Shown one piece after another: positions 33,855 to 42,572 of a DNA stretch of 42,572 nucleotides. Positions within the stretch are counted from its first letter, which is position 1. Each line of letters begins with the position of its first letter. The position numbers and the translations under genes were made by a program. This DNA is from Alphaproteobacteria bacterium (lineage in GTDB: Bacteria; Pseudomonadota; Alphaproteobacteria; Elsterales; Elsteraceae), in the NCBI GenBank assembly GCA_004292755.1, contig RDXE01000056.1, positions 1 through 42,572 on the forward strand. The letters are read 5' to 3'. The notes beneath the pieces are model-generated. The model ran no database searches, was not told the DNA's origin, and worked only from the letters and a program-made list of their open reading frames with translations.

Positions 33855-34165
33855 GGCCCCAGCCCCCAAGTGGATATCTCGGCTCGGCTTGATCTTACAT
33901 ACCTCTCTGGGCTTGGCAAGACTTTGCATGATTTCTGTTAGTTCACTCATCATTGTCTTGATGGGTCACTTGAATTATCTGAGACTGATTATCATTCGTT
34001 CGTCCATCCAGAGGCACTTGCGTGCTCCCCCCCTCGGTCAAAGGCCATGGACACCATTCGCCTGCAATGCCTAGACTGCGGTAGGTAGTCGCACCGGTGG
34101 CCTAACCCAGACGGTTAGAGACCCAACAACTGGGCGATCCTGGTGGGAAGGGAGGAGGCGGCCGA
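33855..34165. other. divergent intergenic region between bfr and the second peptide-transport operon
   Basis: A 311-base gap holding the promoters of bfr (minus) and of the fused ATPase gene (plus). It contains the Fur-like box at 33981-33999, a second ATTATC at 33974-33979, and a hairpin CTAACC-n5-GGTTAG at 34102-34118 in the leader of the plus-strand operon. No other ORF or RNA gene is recognised. Confidence 0.5.
33981..33999 (-). promoter_or_regulatory. Fur-like box upstream of bfr
   Basis: The 19 bases GAGACTGATTATCATTCGT match the palindromic Fur consensus at 14 of 19 positions, with a perfect core TGATTATCA. A second ATTATC repeat lies seven bases away toward bfr. Iron-responsive control of bfr is therefore plausible. 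Fur itself, or a relative, is not encoded in the window. Confidence 0.5.
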
Positions 34166-36220
34166 ATGTCGGCCATTGCAATGTCACCGACGCCCGTTGC
34201 GGCGGCGGAGCCCCGCCGCGCGTTGCTCGCCGTCGAGGATCTGTCGGTCCAGTTCGTCACGTCCCGCGGTGTTGTCCGCGCCGTGGAGCGATTGTCCTAT
34301 ACCGTCGCCCCCGGCGAGATTCTGGCGGTGGTGGGCGAGAGTGGCTGCGGCAAGTCCGTCTCCTCGCTGGCGATCATGCGCTTGCTGCCGAAGCAGACCG
34401 CGCGCATCCCCTCGGGTCGAATCCTGTTCGACGGCCGCGATCTGCTGGCGCTGTCGGATGAGGAGATGCGCAGCCTGCGCGGCCGCGACATCGCGATGAT
34501 CTTTCAGGAACCCATGACCAGCCTGAACCCGGTGTTGAGCATCGGCGAGCAAATCATGGAGCCCTTGATCATCCACCTGGCGATGACCCCGGCTGCGGCC
34601 CGCAGCCGTGCGGTTGAGTTGCTGGGTCTCGTCGGCATCACCGACCCGGAGCGGCGCCTGGACCAATATCCGCATCAGTTTTCTGGTGGGATGCGCCAGC
34701 GGGTGATGATTGCGATTGGCCTTGCCTGCAATCCCAAGCTGATCATCGCTGATGAGCCGACCACCGCCCTCGACGTCACCATCCAGGCGCAGATTCTGGA
34801 GTTGATGAAAGACCTCTGCCGGCGGCTGGACATTGCGTTGATTGTCATCACCCACAATCTTGGCATTGTCGCGCGCTACGCGGACCGGGTTCAGGTGATG
34901 TACGCAGGCGAGGCTGTGGAGCAGGGTGTTTCGGAACAGGTGTTCCAAACTCCGCGCCACCCTTACACCGAAGGATTATTGCGTTCGATTCCCCGGTTGG
35001 ATCGCCCGCGCGATGGGCGGCTCGCCACCATCGAAGGGTTGCCGCCCAATCTCTTGGCTCCGCCAGACGGGTGCCGCTTTGCCCCGCGCTGTCCCTATGC
35101 CGAAGCGGCGTGCCAATCCCCCCAAACTCTGGCTGAGGTGCGCCCCGGTCATCTGACCCGCTGTGGCCGCGCAGCTGAGATTGCGCGCCGTGGCATCAAT
35201 GGGTGGAGCCTCGCGGGGGAGGCTGCGGCCGAGGTTGCCTCCACTGCCCCGCTGGTGCTTGAGGTCGAGGGTCTGACCAAGCATTTCGAGGTTGGCGGCG
35301 GCCTGTTGCGCGGGGCGACAGCCGTCGTCAAGGCCGTCGATGGCGTCAGCTTCAGTTTGCGCGAAGGCGAAACCCTTGGCTTGGTCGGCGAATCCGGCTG
35401 CGGCAAGTCCACCGTCGGGCGCTTGCTGTTGAAGTTGGAAACGCCAACGGCTGGTCGCATCCGGTTTGAGGGGCGCGACCTCGCTGGGCTGGGGGATCGG
35501 GAGTTGCGCGACGTGCGTCGCCGCATCCAGGTGATTTTCCAAGACCCGTTCGCTTCCCTGAATCCGCGCATGACGGTTGGGCAGATCATCACAGAACCGC
35601 TGATGGTCTATCGGCTGGTGGCGTCAAAACGCGCCGCTGCCGACCGCGTTGCGGAGTTGCTGGGCCAAGTCGGCCTCTATGGCTATATGGCCGAGCGCTA
35701 TCCCCATGAATTGTCGGGTGGTCAGCGCCAGCGGGTTGGCATCGCCCGCGCCCTGGCGATGGAGCCGCGATTCATCGTCTGCGACGAGCCGGTTTCGGCG
35801 CTAGACGTGTCGATTCAAGGGCAAATCATCAACCTGCTGGAAGAGCTGAAGCTGCGTCTGGGCTTGACCTACTTGTTCATTGCCCATGATTTGGCGGTGG
35901 TGCGCCATATCTCCGACCGGGTGGCGGTGATGTATCTCGGGCGGATGATGGAGGTGGCAGCGCGCGATGCGCTGTATGCCGAGCCGCTGCACCCCTACAC
36001 CCAAGCGCTGCTGGATGCCGCCCCGGTTCCTGACCCAGTCGCGGAGAAGGCGCGCGCACCGCGCACCTTGGGCGGCGAGCTGCCAAGCCCACTCAATCCA
36101 CCCTCTGGCTGTGTGTTTCACACCCGCTGCGTTGCTGCCACCGAGGCGTGCCGCCGCGTGGTGCCCAGCTTGGAGGAGAAGCGACCCGGCCACTGGGTCG
36201 CCTGTATCAACGTTGCCTAG
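34166..36220 (+). CDS. fused double ATPase of a peptide-type ABC transporter
   Basis: A 684-residue protein with two complete DppD/DppF-type ATPases in one chain, like GsiA or YejF. The first half has Walker A GESGCGKS (57-64), signature [16 protein letters not shown] and Walker [13 protein letters not shown]; the second has [25 protein letters not shown] and [11 protein letters not shown]. Each half ends with the oligopeptide-transporter cysteine extension ([32 protein letters not shown]). It replaces the two separate ATPases seen in the other transporter of this window. ATG 34166 follows GGGAGGAGG. It leads an operon with a binding protein and two permeases. Confidence 0.93.
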   Translation: MSAIAMSPTPVAAAEPRRALLAVEDLSVQFVTSRGVVRAVERLSYTVAPGEILAVVGESGCGKSVSSLAIMRLLPKQTARIPSGRILFDGRDLLALSDEEMRSLRGRDIAMIFQEPMTSLNPVLSIGEQIMEPLIIHLAMTPAAARSRAVELLGLVGITDPERRLDQYPHQFSGGMRQRVMIAIGLACNPKLIIADEPTTALDVTIQAQILELMKDLCRRLDIALIVITHNLGIVARYADRVQVMYAGEAVEQGVSEQVFQTPRHPYTEGLLRSIPRLDRPRDGRLATIEGLPPNLLAPPDGCRFAPRCPYAEAACQSPQTLAEVRPGHLTRCGRAAEIARRGINGWSLAGEAAAEVASTAPLVLEVEGLTKHFEVGGGLLRGATAVVKAVDGVSFSLREGETLGLVGESGCGKSTVGRLLLKLETPTAGRIRFEGRDLAGLGDRELRDVRRRIQVIFQDPFASLNPRMTVGQIITEPLMVYRLVASKRAAADRVAELLGQVGLYGYMAERYPHELSGGQRQRVGIARALAMEPRFIVCDEPVSALDVSIQGQIINLLEELKLRLGLTYLFIAHDLAVVRHISDRVAVMYLGRMMEVAARDALYAEPLHPYTQALLDAAPVPDPVAEKARAPRTLGGELPSPLNPPSGCVFHTRCVAATEACRRVVPSLEEKRPGHWVACINVA

Positions 36221-36311
36221 AGCGAGGGATAGAACACGATCGGCGCTTAGGGCAACGCAATTGACGTTAACGTCGCGGAAGACGACGCAACTGAACGGGG
36301 GGAGGAGACCC

Positions 36312-37904
36312 ATGAAACACAGCATGCTTGCCGGGGCGGTTGCCGCGGTCAGTCTCGCCTTAGCGGTTCCCGCCATAGCTCAGGCGCCCAGTGCCACGCC
36401 CAAGCGGGGCGGTACATTGACCTTCGCGATCTCGGCCGAGGCGCCGACCTATGATTGCCACGCGGGCAACACCTATGCGGTGGTTCACGCTGTGGCGCCG
36501 TTCTACTCCACGCTGCTGAAGTTTGATCTGTCGAAGTATCCAGCCGTGGAAGGCGATGTCGCGGAAAGCTGGGAGATCAGCCCGGATCAGAAGACCTTTA
36601 CCTTCCGTCTGCGCGACAATGTGGTGTTCCACGATGGTACGCGCCTGACCTCGCGCGATGTGCGTGCCACCTATGAGCGGCTGCGCAACCCGCCGCCGGG
36701 CGTGGTTTCGGTCCGGCGCGCAAGCTATGAGGATATCTCCGAAATCCTTACCCCCGATGAGCGCACGGTGGTGTTCAAGCTGTCGGAGGCCAATCCTTCC
36801 GTGTTCCAGAACTTCGCCTCGCCCTGGGATTGTATCTACTCAGCCGCTAAGCTGGCAGAGGACCCGCTGTTTCCCCAGAAAACCATTATGGGCACGGGGC
36901 CGTTCAAGTTTGTGGAGCATGTGCGCGGCAGCCACTTCGCCGGGGTTCGCCACGAGCAGTATCACGTGCGCGGCCAGCCCTATTTGGACGGCTTTCGTGG
37001 TGTGATTTTCAGCCAGGGGTCCGCCATGCTGAACGCCCTTCAGGGGGGTCAGGTCCTGGCGGAGTTTCGCTCCCTCTCGCCAGCCGAGCGGGACCGGATT
37101 GTCGGCACGCTGGGCCAGCGCATCCGCATTGAGGAAGAAAGCTGGGTGCTGAAGCTGACGGTCGCCTTCAATGCAGAAAAGGCGCCGTTCAACGACCCGC
37201 GGGTGCGCCGGGCGCTCTCCATGGCGATTGACCGCTGGGGTGGCAGCCAGGGCCTGTCCCGCATTGCCACCTTGCGCGCCGTCGGCGGGGTGATGCGTCC
37301 AGGCTCCCCCTTTGCCACGCCGGAAGCGGAGCTGGCCAAGCTGCCGGGCTTTGGGCGTGACATTCGCGCGGCCCGCGAAGAGGCCCGCCGCCTGCTGCGT
37401 GAGGCCGGTGTGCCAAACCTGTCCTTCGTGTTGACCAATCGGACCCTGGCCCAGCCTTACACGCCGGGTGGGGTGTTCCTGGTCGATCAATGGCGCCAGA
37501 TCGGGGTGACAGTGGAGCACCGGCAGCTGGAGACCGCTGCCTACAATGCTGCCCAGGCCAATGGCACCTTTGATGTGATCCTGGACTTCTCCAACGAGTT
37601 CATGGATGAGCCAAACAACGGCCTGACCAAGTACATCTCCAGCGACCGCAGCCCGAACAACCCGGCTCGTGCTGTCGACCGCGATTTGGATCGCCTCTAT
37701 GACCAGCAACGCCGGGAAACCGATCCGGCCAAGCGCAATGCGATCATTCAGGAGTTTGAGCGTCTGGCGATGGAGCGTGCCTACACTGTGCCACTGCTGT
37801 GGTGGCATCGCATCGTCGCCACCCACCAACACCTGCGCGGTTGGCAGATGAGCCCGTCACACCTTCTTGGCCAGTCGCTGGCCGGGGTGTGGCTGGATCA
37901 GTAA
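36312..37904 (+). CDS. ABC transporter substrate-binding protein, family 5
   Basis: A 530-residue periplasmic binding protein of the DppA/OppA family. The Sec signal MKHSMLAGAVAAVSLALAVP ends at AIAQA, about residue 24. Family motifs are GDVAESWEISPDQ, FRLRDNVVFHDGTRL, MGTGPFKFVE, and DPRVRRALSMAIDR. GGGGGAGGAG precedes ATG 36312. It sits between the fused ATPase gene (91 bases upstream) and the permease genes (26 bases downstream). It is only a distant relative of the two binding proteins at 13935 and 16470. Ligand unknown; the GsiA-like ATPase context would fit glutathione, di- or oligopeptides, but this is inference. Confidence 0.9.
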   Translation: MKHSMLAGAVAAVSLALAVPAIAQAPSATPKRGGTLTFAISAEAPTYDCHAGNTYAVVHAVAPFYSTLLKFDLSKYPAVEGDVAESWEISPDQKTFTFRLRDNVVFHDGTRLTSRDVRATYERLRNPPPGVVSVRRASYEDISEILTPDERTVVFKLSEANPSVFQNFASPWDCIYSAAKLAEDPLFPQKTIMGTGPFKFVEHVRGSHFAGVRHEQYHVRGQPYLDGFRGVIFSQGSAMLNALQGGQVLAEFRSLSPAERDRIVGTLGQRIRIEEESWVLKLTVAFNAEKAPFNDPRVRRALSMAIDRWGGSQGLSRIATLRAVGGVMRPGSPFATPEAELAKLPGFGRDIRAAREEARRLLREAGVPNLSFVLTNRTLAQPYTPGGVFLVDQWRQIGVTVEHRQLETAAYNAAQANGTFDVILDFSNEFMDEPNNGLTKYISSDRSPNNPARAVDRDLDRLYDQQRRETDPAKRNAIIQEFERLAMERAYTVPLLWWHRIVATHQHLRGWQMSPSHLLGQSLAGVWLDQ

Positions 37905-37930
37905 CGGACATCGCGGGGAAGGGGCGGGAC

Positions 37931-38884
37931 ATGCTGCGCTATCTCGGCCGGCGGCTGGTGTTGATGATCCCCACTCTGTTGGGGGTGGCGATCATCACCT
38001 TCTTCATGCTGCGGGTGGTTCCGGGCGACATTGTGGAGGTGAAGCTGCGCGGCGATGGCGGCAGCGTCACTGCTGACGTGATCGCCGCCGAGCGGGCGCG
38101 GCTGGGTCTCGACCAACCCCTGCTGGTGCAGTTTGCCGATTGGATGGTCGGGTTGGTGACCTTCGACTTCGGTATCTCGATGTGGACCGGTCGCCCAGTG
38201 GTGGAGGAAATCGGGTTGCGCCTGGAGCTGTCGTTCCAGGTCGCTGTAATGGCAACCGTTGTAGCAGTGCTGATCGCCATTCCACTGGGCACCCTGTCTG
38301 CGTTGTTCCGCAATACTTGGATTGACTATGTTGTGCGGATCTTCACCATTGCTGGGCTGGCGGTGCCCAGCTTTTGGTTGGGCATGTTGGTGATTTTGGC
38401 GCTGCTGGCTTTGTTCAACTGGCTGCCGCCAATCACCTATACGCCCTTGTACGTCGATCCGATTGCCAACCTGTCGCAGTTGATCTGGCCGGCACTTGCG
38501 GTCGGCTATCGTTATGCGGCGGTGGTGGCGCGCATGGTACGCTCCTCCCTGCTCGAAGTGATGCGGGAGGATTACATCCGCACGGCGCGCGCCAAGGGCG
38601 TGTTTGAGCGGCTGGTGGTGATGCGCCACGCCATGGGCAACGCTCTTCTGCCCGCAATCACCGTGATTGGGTTGGAGTTTGCTTTCCTTATCGGTGGACT
38701 GGTGGTGACAGAGCAAGTATTTAACTTGAACGGTATTGGGCGCCTATTTGTCCAGGCGGTCAGCCGTAATGATTTTATGCTGATCCAAACCTTGGTCATG
38801 CTGCTGGCGGTGGTGTTCATCACGGTGAACTTGATTGTGGACTTGCTGTACGCCGCCCTTGACCCCCGCATTCGGTATAAGTGA
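37931..38884 (+). CDS. ABC transporter permease, DppB/GsiC type
   Basis: A 317-residue inner-membrane permease. It starts MLRYLGRRLVLMIPTLLGVA, then VVPGDIVEVKL, FDFGISMWTGRPV, and the coupling loop LEVMREDYIRTARAKGVFE; it ends VNLIVDLLYAALDPRIRYK. All are family-standard. ATG 37931 follows GGGGCGGGAC, a weak ribosome binding site; the longer open frame from 37799 overlaps the binding-protein gene and is not credible. The DppC-type partner begins nine bases after its stop. Confidence 0.92.
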   Translation: MLRYLGRRLVLMIPTLLGVAIITFFMLRVVPGDIVEVKLRGDGGSVTADVIAAERARLGLDQPLLVQFADWMVGLVTFDFGISMWTGRPVVEEIGLRLELSFQVAVMATVVAVLIAIPLGTLSALFRNTWIDYVVRIFTIAGLAVPSFWLGMLVILALLALFNWLPPITYTPLYVDPIANLSQLIWPALAVGYRYAAVVARMVRSSLLEVMREDYIRTARAKGVFERLVVMRHAMGNALLPAITVIGLEFAFLIGGLVVTEQVFNLNGIGRLFVQAVSRNDFMLIQTLVMLLAVVFITVNLIVDLLYAALDPRIRYK

Positions 38885-38892
38885 GGCCGCTG

Positions 38893-39789
38893 ATGGCTGT
38901 TGCATCTGCTCCCGCACTCCCCAGCCCTGTTGGTCGCCGCCGCGCGGCTTGGCTGGATTTCATCATCGCCCAGCCTCTGGGGGCAGTGGCGTTGTTCGTG
39001 GTGTTGGTGATGGCGCTGGCGGCGATCTTTGCCGACGTCGTTGCCCCCTATGATCCCCTGGAGATTGACTGGGGGGCGATGTTGTCTGCGCCATCGATGG
39101 AGCATCCCTTTGGCACCGACAGTTTTGGCCGTGATATCTTCACCCGTGTGATCTATGGCGCCCGTACAGCCTTGGCGATTGGGCTGTTGTCCTCGCTGAT
39201 TGGGTGCACCCTGGGTGCTGCCATCGGCATTGCCTCAGCCTATTTCGGCGGCCGGGTGGACATGGTGGTGCAGCGGTTGGTGGATATGTTCCTGGCCTTC
39301 CCGATCATCGTACTGGCTCTGGTGGTGGTGGCGATCCTCGGGCGGCTGCCGGTGCTGGGCGTCGACATGAACCTTGTGCTGGCGATTGCAGTGCCGATTG
39401 TGCCGAAGGTGGCGCGGGTCATCCGGTCGTCGGCGCTGACCATCGTCACCATGCCTTACATTGATGCGGCGCGCACGGCGGGTTACAGCCACCTGCGCAT
39501 CATCCTGCGCCACATCGCGCCCAACGTTGCCGCACCCTACTTGATCTTGCTCACTGCTTTCATTGCCCAGGCGATTCTGCTGGAGGCGTCGCTCTCCTTC
39601 CTGGGCCTTGGCGTGACCGAGCCGACACCTGCCTGGGGCCTGATGCTGTCCGGCAATGCGTCCGACTTCTATCGCGAGGCACCGTGGATGATCCTGTTCC
39701 CCGGCTTGGCGATCAGCCTGGCCGTATTCGCCTTCAACCTGTTCGGCGATGCTTTGCGCGACTGGTTGGACCCGAAGTTCAAAACCTAA
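38893..39789 (+). CDS. ABC transporter permease, DppC/GsiD type
   Basis: A 298-residue inner-membrane permease partnering the DppB-type protein. It has the first helix AVALFVVLVMALAAIFADVV, the family marker GTDSFGRDIFTRVIYGART, the coupling loop TMPYIDAARTAGYSH, and the ending LSFLGLGVTEPTPAWGLML. ATG 38893 is preferred, with GAGG six bases before it; a GTG at 38881 overlaps the previous stop. The next gene starts three bases after its stop, so a fifth protein appears to belong to this operon. Confidence 0.92.
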   Translation: MAVASAPALPSPVGRRRAAWLDFIIAQPLGAVALFVVLVMALAAIFADVVAPYDPLEIDWGAMLSAPSMEHPFGTDSFGRDIFTRVIYGARTALAIGLLSSLIGCTLGAAIGIASAYFGGRVDMVVQRLVDMFLAFPIIVLALVVVAILGRLPVLGVDMNLVLAIAVPIVPKVARVIRSSALTIVTMPYIDAARTAGYSHLRIILRHIAPNVAAPYLILLTAFIAQAILLEASLSFLGLGVTEPTPAWGLMLSGNASDFYREAPWMILFPGLAISLAVFAFNLFGDALRDWLDPKFKT

Positions 39790-39792
39790 CGG

Positions 39793-40140
39793 ATGCCCAT
39801 GCCAGCCCCAACCCCACGCCAGATCGCTGCCCTGCAACTGGATCGCTACAACGCCCGCGACCTGGACGGGTTCTGTTCCCTGTTCCAGGAGGACGCGGAG
39901 TTGTGGGAGTTGCCCGCGATGACCCTGCGCGCCCGCGGTATGGCCGCAATCCGCGCGATCTATGCCGATCGGTTCAGCAATCCGGACCTGTTCTGCCGGG
40001 TGCACGCCACCATCGACTTGGGCGAGGTGGCGATTGACCGCGAGACCGTCACGGGCGTGCCCGGTGCCCCATTGGAGGTGATCGCCCAGTACCACGTCGT
40101 CGAGGGGAAGATCGCCAAAGTGTTTTTTTGGCGCGGTTAG
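39793..40140 (+). CDS. SnoaL-like/NTF2-fold small protein
   Basis: A 115-residue protein resembling the SnoaL-like or ketosteroid-isomerase-like NTF2 fold: QLDRYNARDLDGFCSLFQED near the start, an RGMAAIRAIYADRF helix, and a strand-rich end VIAQYHVVEGKIAKVFFW. Proteins of this kind are small enzymes or ligand-binding domains with many roles. It starts three bases after the permease gene, so it is probably co-expressed with the transporter and may act on the imported compound. It has no signal peptide. Its stop overlaps the convergent binding-protein gene by four bases. The fold call is likely; no activity is assigned. Confidence 0.72.
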   Translation: MPMPAPTPRQIAALQLDRYNARDLDGFCSLFQEDAELWELPAMTLRARGMAAIRAIYADRFSNPDLFCRVHATIDLGEVAIDRETVTGVPGAPLEVIAQYHVVEGKIAKVFFWRG

Positions 40141-40913
40141 GGCTGTTCTAGGAGTTCAAAGCGCCGGATCAACCCGTCAACGCCAGCCGCTGCACTGGCG
40201 GCTTCGAATTGGCGGGAGGCGAGCAACTGGCCCAGCGCGTCATTGACCCGCGCCATGTCAGCCTCGCTGAAGCGCTCGTTGTTGAGAGCGATGGACAGGG
40301 TGATGGCGGAGACTGCGACGGGCAGCACGTCAATACGGTCCATTAGGTCCAACTCGCGGGCCTGGAACAGGCCTGTGATGGAGCCGGTGATCGCCGCATC
40401 CACGCGACCAAGGGCCACCAGCCGCAGGTTGTTGGCCCGCTCCGGTGTTGGTTGGAAGATGACGCCGGGCGTGCCGTCAAACCCTGGATAGGCAAAGCCA
40501 GTTTGGGTTCCGATCACTTTGCCCGCAGCATCCGCCGCGCGGGAAAACGGAAAGCTGCGCCCCTTCGGCACAATCAGCACCGAGTATTCCGTGACAATCG
40601 GTGTGGAATACCAAGCGGTGCGTTGACGCTCCGGCGTGCCAAACACCGACAGGGCACCGTCAATCTGCCGTGCCGCCAGCAGGGGATAGATGCGCCCAAA
40701 GGGCATCGCGACATAGCTCGGCTGGAAGCCAGCCTGCCGCAGTGCGGTGTCTGCCACCTCTGCGAGCACGCCCGACAGGCGCCCACCCTCCAGCACAGCG
40801 ACTGGATGGTTTGGTGGAACCGCCAACTCGAGAGCGCGAGCATGCACCCCCTCAGCCCCAATGCCACCAAACAGTACCAGGGCGACCAGTTTGGCAATTA
40901 TTCCGCGAGGCAT
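40137..40913 (-). CDS. periplasmic substrate-binding protein, family 3-like
   Basis: A 258-residue secreted protein. The leader IIAKLVALVLFGGIGAEG with cleavage near AHA/ARA makes it periplasmic. The mature part has the bacterial family-3 (PBPb) layout: ELAVPPNHPVAVLEGGRLSG, AMPFGRIYPLLAARQIDGAL, VIGTQTGFAYPG, and LVALGRVDAAITGS. Such proteins bind amino acids or related small molecules. No permease or ATPase is next to it. ATG 40913 has AAGGA eight bases upstream; earlier ATG/alternative starts (40922, 40934) lack this spacing. It is divergent from a chemoreceptor gene, which suggests that it might serve as a sensory rather than transport protein. Confidence 0.78.
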   Translation of the reverse strand: MPRGIIAKLVALVLFGGIGAEGVHARALELAVPPNHPVAVLEGGRLSGVLAEVADTALRQAGFQPSYVAMPFGRIYPLLAARQIDGALSVFGTPERQRTAWYSTPIVTEYSVLIVPKGRSFPFSRAADAAGKVIGTQTGFAYPGFDGTPGVIFQPTPERANNLRLVALGRVDAAITGSITGLFQARELDLMDRIDVLPVAVSAITLSIALNNERFSEADMARVNDALGQLLASRQFEAASAAAGVDGLIRRFELLEQP

Positions 40914-41118
40914 GATGGCCATCCTTAAGCGCAAGCTTACACGCTGACAGTCTTTGTCGCAGGGTCGTTACACAGCCAAGACAGAGTTGTGTCCGTTCTG
41001 TTGAGTATGATACCGAGGCAAACAACATCGGGCTGCTATCTTCGTTCTGTCATCAATGACGACTAAGGATGAAGCGGCCCGGACAGAGCGTAAGCTCCCC
41101 CCTTTTGAATGGTGTGCC
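40914..41118. other. divergent promoter region between the binding protein and the chemoreceptor
   Basis: About 205 bases, more AT-rich than the flanking genes. It holds the PHO-like site at 41036-41053 and an overlapping inverted repeat GTCAT-CA-ATGAC at 41049-41060. No clear Shine-Dalgarno sequence is seen before the chemoreceptor ATG. No small RNA is recognised. Confidence 0.4.
41036..41053 (+). promoter_or_regulatory. possible PHO box before the chemoreceptor gene
   Basis: CTATCTT, spacer CGTT, then CTGTCAT. The two 7-base units match the CTGTCAT consensus at 5 and 7 positions with the correct 4-base spacer, 65 bases upstream of the chemoreceptor start. The same bases overlap a small palindrome, so another regulator could be responsible. 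Confidence 0.3.
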
Positions 41119-42572
41119 ATGACCGCCGCAGCTTCCCCAGCCCACTCAACCCTTGTGCGAACGGCTCAGACAGGCTCGTTTGCGTCGCGCTCGCTGCTCA
41201 CGCGCGTGCTGCTGCCGGTCGCTGTGGTGTTGATCCTGGTGGCTGCGGGAGCCGTGCTGTACCTGGTGAACCAAACGCGCAGCGATGCGCGGGCGGCGCT
41301 CGCAGCGCGGGCCAGTCAGTCGGCCTCTTTGGGGGCCGGGGCAGCGGCAGAAGCCTTGTGGAGCATGGATGACCGCTCGGGCCGCACGCTGATTGAGGCG
41401 ATGGCCCGCGACGAGGATTTCATCGCCGTGCGCCTGTTGGATGATCGCGGCGGTGTGTTCTTGAGCCAAAGCCCCGAGGCCGTGCCGGACAGCGCTGTGC
41501 GTGTCTCCGCCCCTATCCAACGCGAGGGGCGGCTGATTGGCTCGCTGGAATTCGCCCTCTCGGTTGACCGGTCAGAGCAGCTGGCGACCCAGCGCGCGAT
41601 CAACCTCGCTCTCGGCGCCACGGGCGTGCTGGCGGTGGTGCTGGGCTTGCTTGCGCTGATCGTGCGGGGTGTGGTGCGGCCCGTGGTATCGCTTACCCAC
41701 ACCATGCAGGTGTTGGCCGATGGTGATTTGGAGCAGCCGATCCCGGCCACCGACCGCGCCGATGAAGTGGGTCGGATGGCCCGCGCAGTCGAAGTGTTCA
41801 AGGTCAATGCCCTCGAGGTGCGGCGTCTCGCCGAGGCACAGGCCGCTCTGGAGCAGAAGGCCAGTGCGGATCGCGCTCAACTGGTGGAGCGGGTGCTGGG
41901 TGAGTTCGAAGCCACAGTGGGCGAGGTGATGCGCGCTGTCTCCCACGCCAGTGCCGAGATGGCGACCAGTTCGACTGCGCTGGCGGATCGCTTGAGCATC
42001 ATCGAACAGCAGAGCGAGACCGTGCGCGCCGCCACCGCGGAAACCTCCGCCTCGGTGGAAACCGTGTCAGCCGCGACAGAGGAGTTGTCAGCCTCGGTTG
42101 GCGAAATCTCCAGCAAGGTGCAGGAAACCGCGCGCATGGCAGTGGATGCCGCTGCGGCCTCATCCAAGATGCGCACCGGCATTGAAACCCTGGCCGGTCA
42201 GGCTGCGCGCATCGGCGCCATTGTGCAGCTGATCTCCGACATCGCGGCCCAGACCAATCTGCTGGCACTCAACGCCACCATCGAAGCCGCCCGCGCCGGT
42301 GACGCTGGCAAGGGCTTCGCCGTGGTGGCGAGCGAGGTGAAGAACCTCGCCGCGCAAACCGCCAAGGCCACCGAAGAGATCACCACCCAGGTGAGCGCGA
42401 TCCAGGACGCCACCACCACGGCCGTCGGCGACGTGCAAGCCATCTCCGCGATGGCAGAGCGCAACCGCGAAAGCTCGGCCGGGATCGCTGCCGCCGTGGA
42501 ACAGCAAGGTGCCGCCACCCAAGAAATCGCCCGCTCGGTCTCCGAAGCCTCGCGCGGGACCTCGGTGGTTGC
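41119..42572 (+). CDS. methyl-accepting chemotaxis protein (partial, runs off the end)
   Basis: An open frame of 484 codons without a stop at the window edge. Residues about 25-53 form the first helix ([20 protein letters not shown]), followed by a periplasmic sensor of only about 110 residues, a second helix ([18 protein letters not shown]), and a HAMP domain ([20 protein letters not shown]). The methyl-accepting coiled coil follows, with the highly conserved tip [19 protein letters not shown] that binds CheA/CheW. The C-terminal methylation helix is cut off. The short sensor part is not a recognised dCache or sCache by eye. It is divergent from a periplasmic binding protein that might present its ligand. 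The start ATG 41119 has a poor ribosome binding site. Confidence 0.9.
   Translation, partial: MTAAASPAHSTLVRTAQTGSFASRSLLTRVLLPVAVVLILVAAGAVLYLVNQTRSDARAALAARASQSASLGAGAAAEALWSMDDRSGRTLIEAMARDEDFIAVRLLDDRGGVFLSQSPEAVPDSAVRVSAPIQREGRLIGSLEFALSVDRSEQLATQRAINLALGATGVLAVVLGLLALIVRGVVRPVVSLTHTMQVLADGDLEQPIPATDRADEVGRMARAVEVFKVNALEVRRLAEAQAALEQKASADRAQLVERVLGEFEATVGEVMRAVSHASAEMATSSTALADRLSIIEQQSETVRAATAETSASVETVSAATEELSASVGEISSKVQETARMAVDAAAASSKMRTGIETLAGQAARIGAIVQLISDIAAQTNLLALNATIEAARAGDAGKGFAVVASEVKNLAAQTAKATEEITTQVSAIQDATTTAVGDVQAISAMAERNRESSAGIAAAVEQQGAATQEIARSVSEASRGTSVV

Noticed and set aside
33855-33953. 33-residue N-terminal extension of bacterioferritin
   Set aside because: Bfr proteins start at MKG..., exactly at 33854, and all metal ligands then fall in the E. 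coli register; the upstream ATG lacks a ribosome binding site.
1-42572. CRISPR arrays, tRNA or rRNA genes, insertion sequences and prophage genes
   Set aside because: No regularly spaced repeats, cloverleaf-like segments, transposase/integrase motifs or phage structural proteins were seen on either strand.

Overview
The window looks like chromosomal DNA of a high-G+C alphaproteobacterium, most likely in or near the Rhodospirillales. Pointers are a GapR/DUF2312 protein, a phoR-pstSCAB-phoU-phoB cluster with the long alphaproteobacterial type of PstA, a HutF-type histidine pathway and a bacterioferritin with a separate Bfd. No rRNA, tRNA, CRISPR array, insertion sequence or integrase was seen. 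Genes are closely packed on both strands. Identities come from reading translated motifs; no database search was run.

Layout. 1-3000: the end of a polysaccharide-export ATPase (Wzt-like), an alpha/beta hydrolase, a beta-carbonic anhydrase, GapR, a 70-residue unknown and a group II truncated haemoglobin. 3000-4615: an AT-richer patch with one phospholipase-D-fold protein, probably acquired by transfer. 4616-7732: hutU and hutF of histidine breakdown. 7950-10930: a YgaP-like membrane rhodanese, an MsrQ-like haem membrane protein without an MsrP partner, and an acyl-CoA ligase. 11040-13800: ribosomal protein L28 with a good terminator, a divergent MoeA-like protein and an EamA exporter. 13935-22052: a dipeptide/oligopeptide ABC transporter with two related binding proteins (one Sec-type, one Tat-type signal) on either side of an inverted Asp/Glu/hydantoin-racemase-family gene, then two permeases and two ATPases. 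22065-23983: arsenic resistance, made of Acr3 and an in-frame ArsR-ArsC fusion. 24050-31747: the phosphate block phoB, phoU, pstB, pstA, pstC, pstS and phoR, with a clear PHO box before pstS. 31887-33854: an FkbM methyltransferase and the iron-storage pair bfd/bfr, with a Fur-like site before bfr. 34166-40140: a second peptide-type ABC operon (fused double ATPase, binding protein, two permeases) ending in a SnoaL-like protein. 40137-42572: a family-3 periplasmic binding protein divergent from a chemoreceptor cut by the window edge.

How it works together. Pst imports phosphate under PhoR/PhoB control and also tends to admit arsenate. The ars genes lie directly downstream of phoB on the same strand, where ArsC would reduce arsenate and Acr3 export arsenite. 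The two Dpp-type transporters and the hut genes suggest a life on peptides and amino acids. The most distinctive items are the ArsR-ArsC fusion beside pho/pst, the Sec/Tat binding-protein pair around a racemase that lacks one catalytic cysteine, an orphan extended MsrQ, a MoeA-like protein with eroded motifs, and the AT-rich PLD gene. I found no clear multi-gene system of an unknown type.
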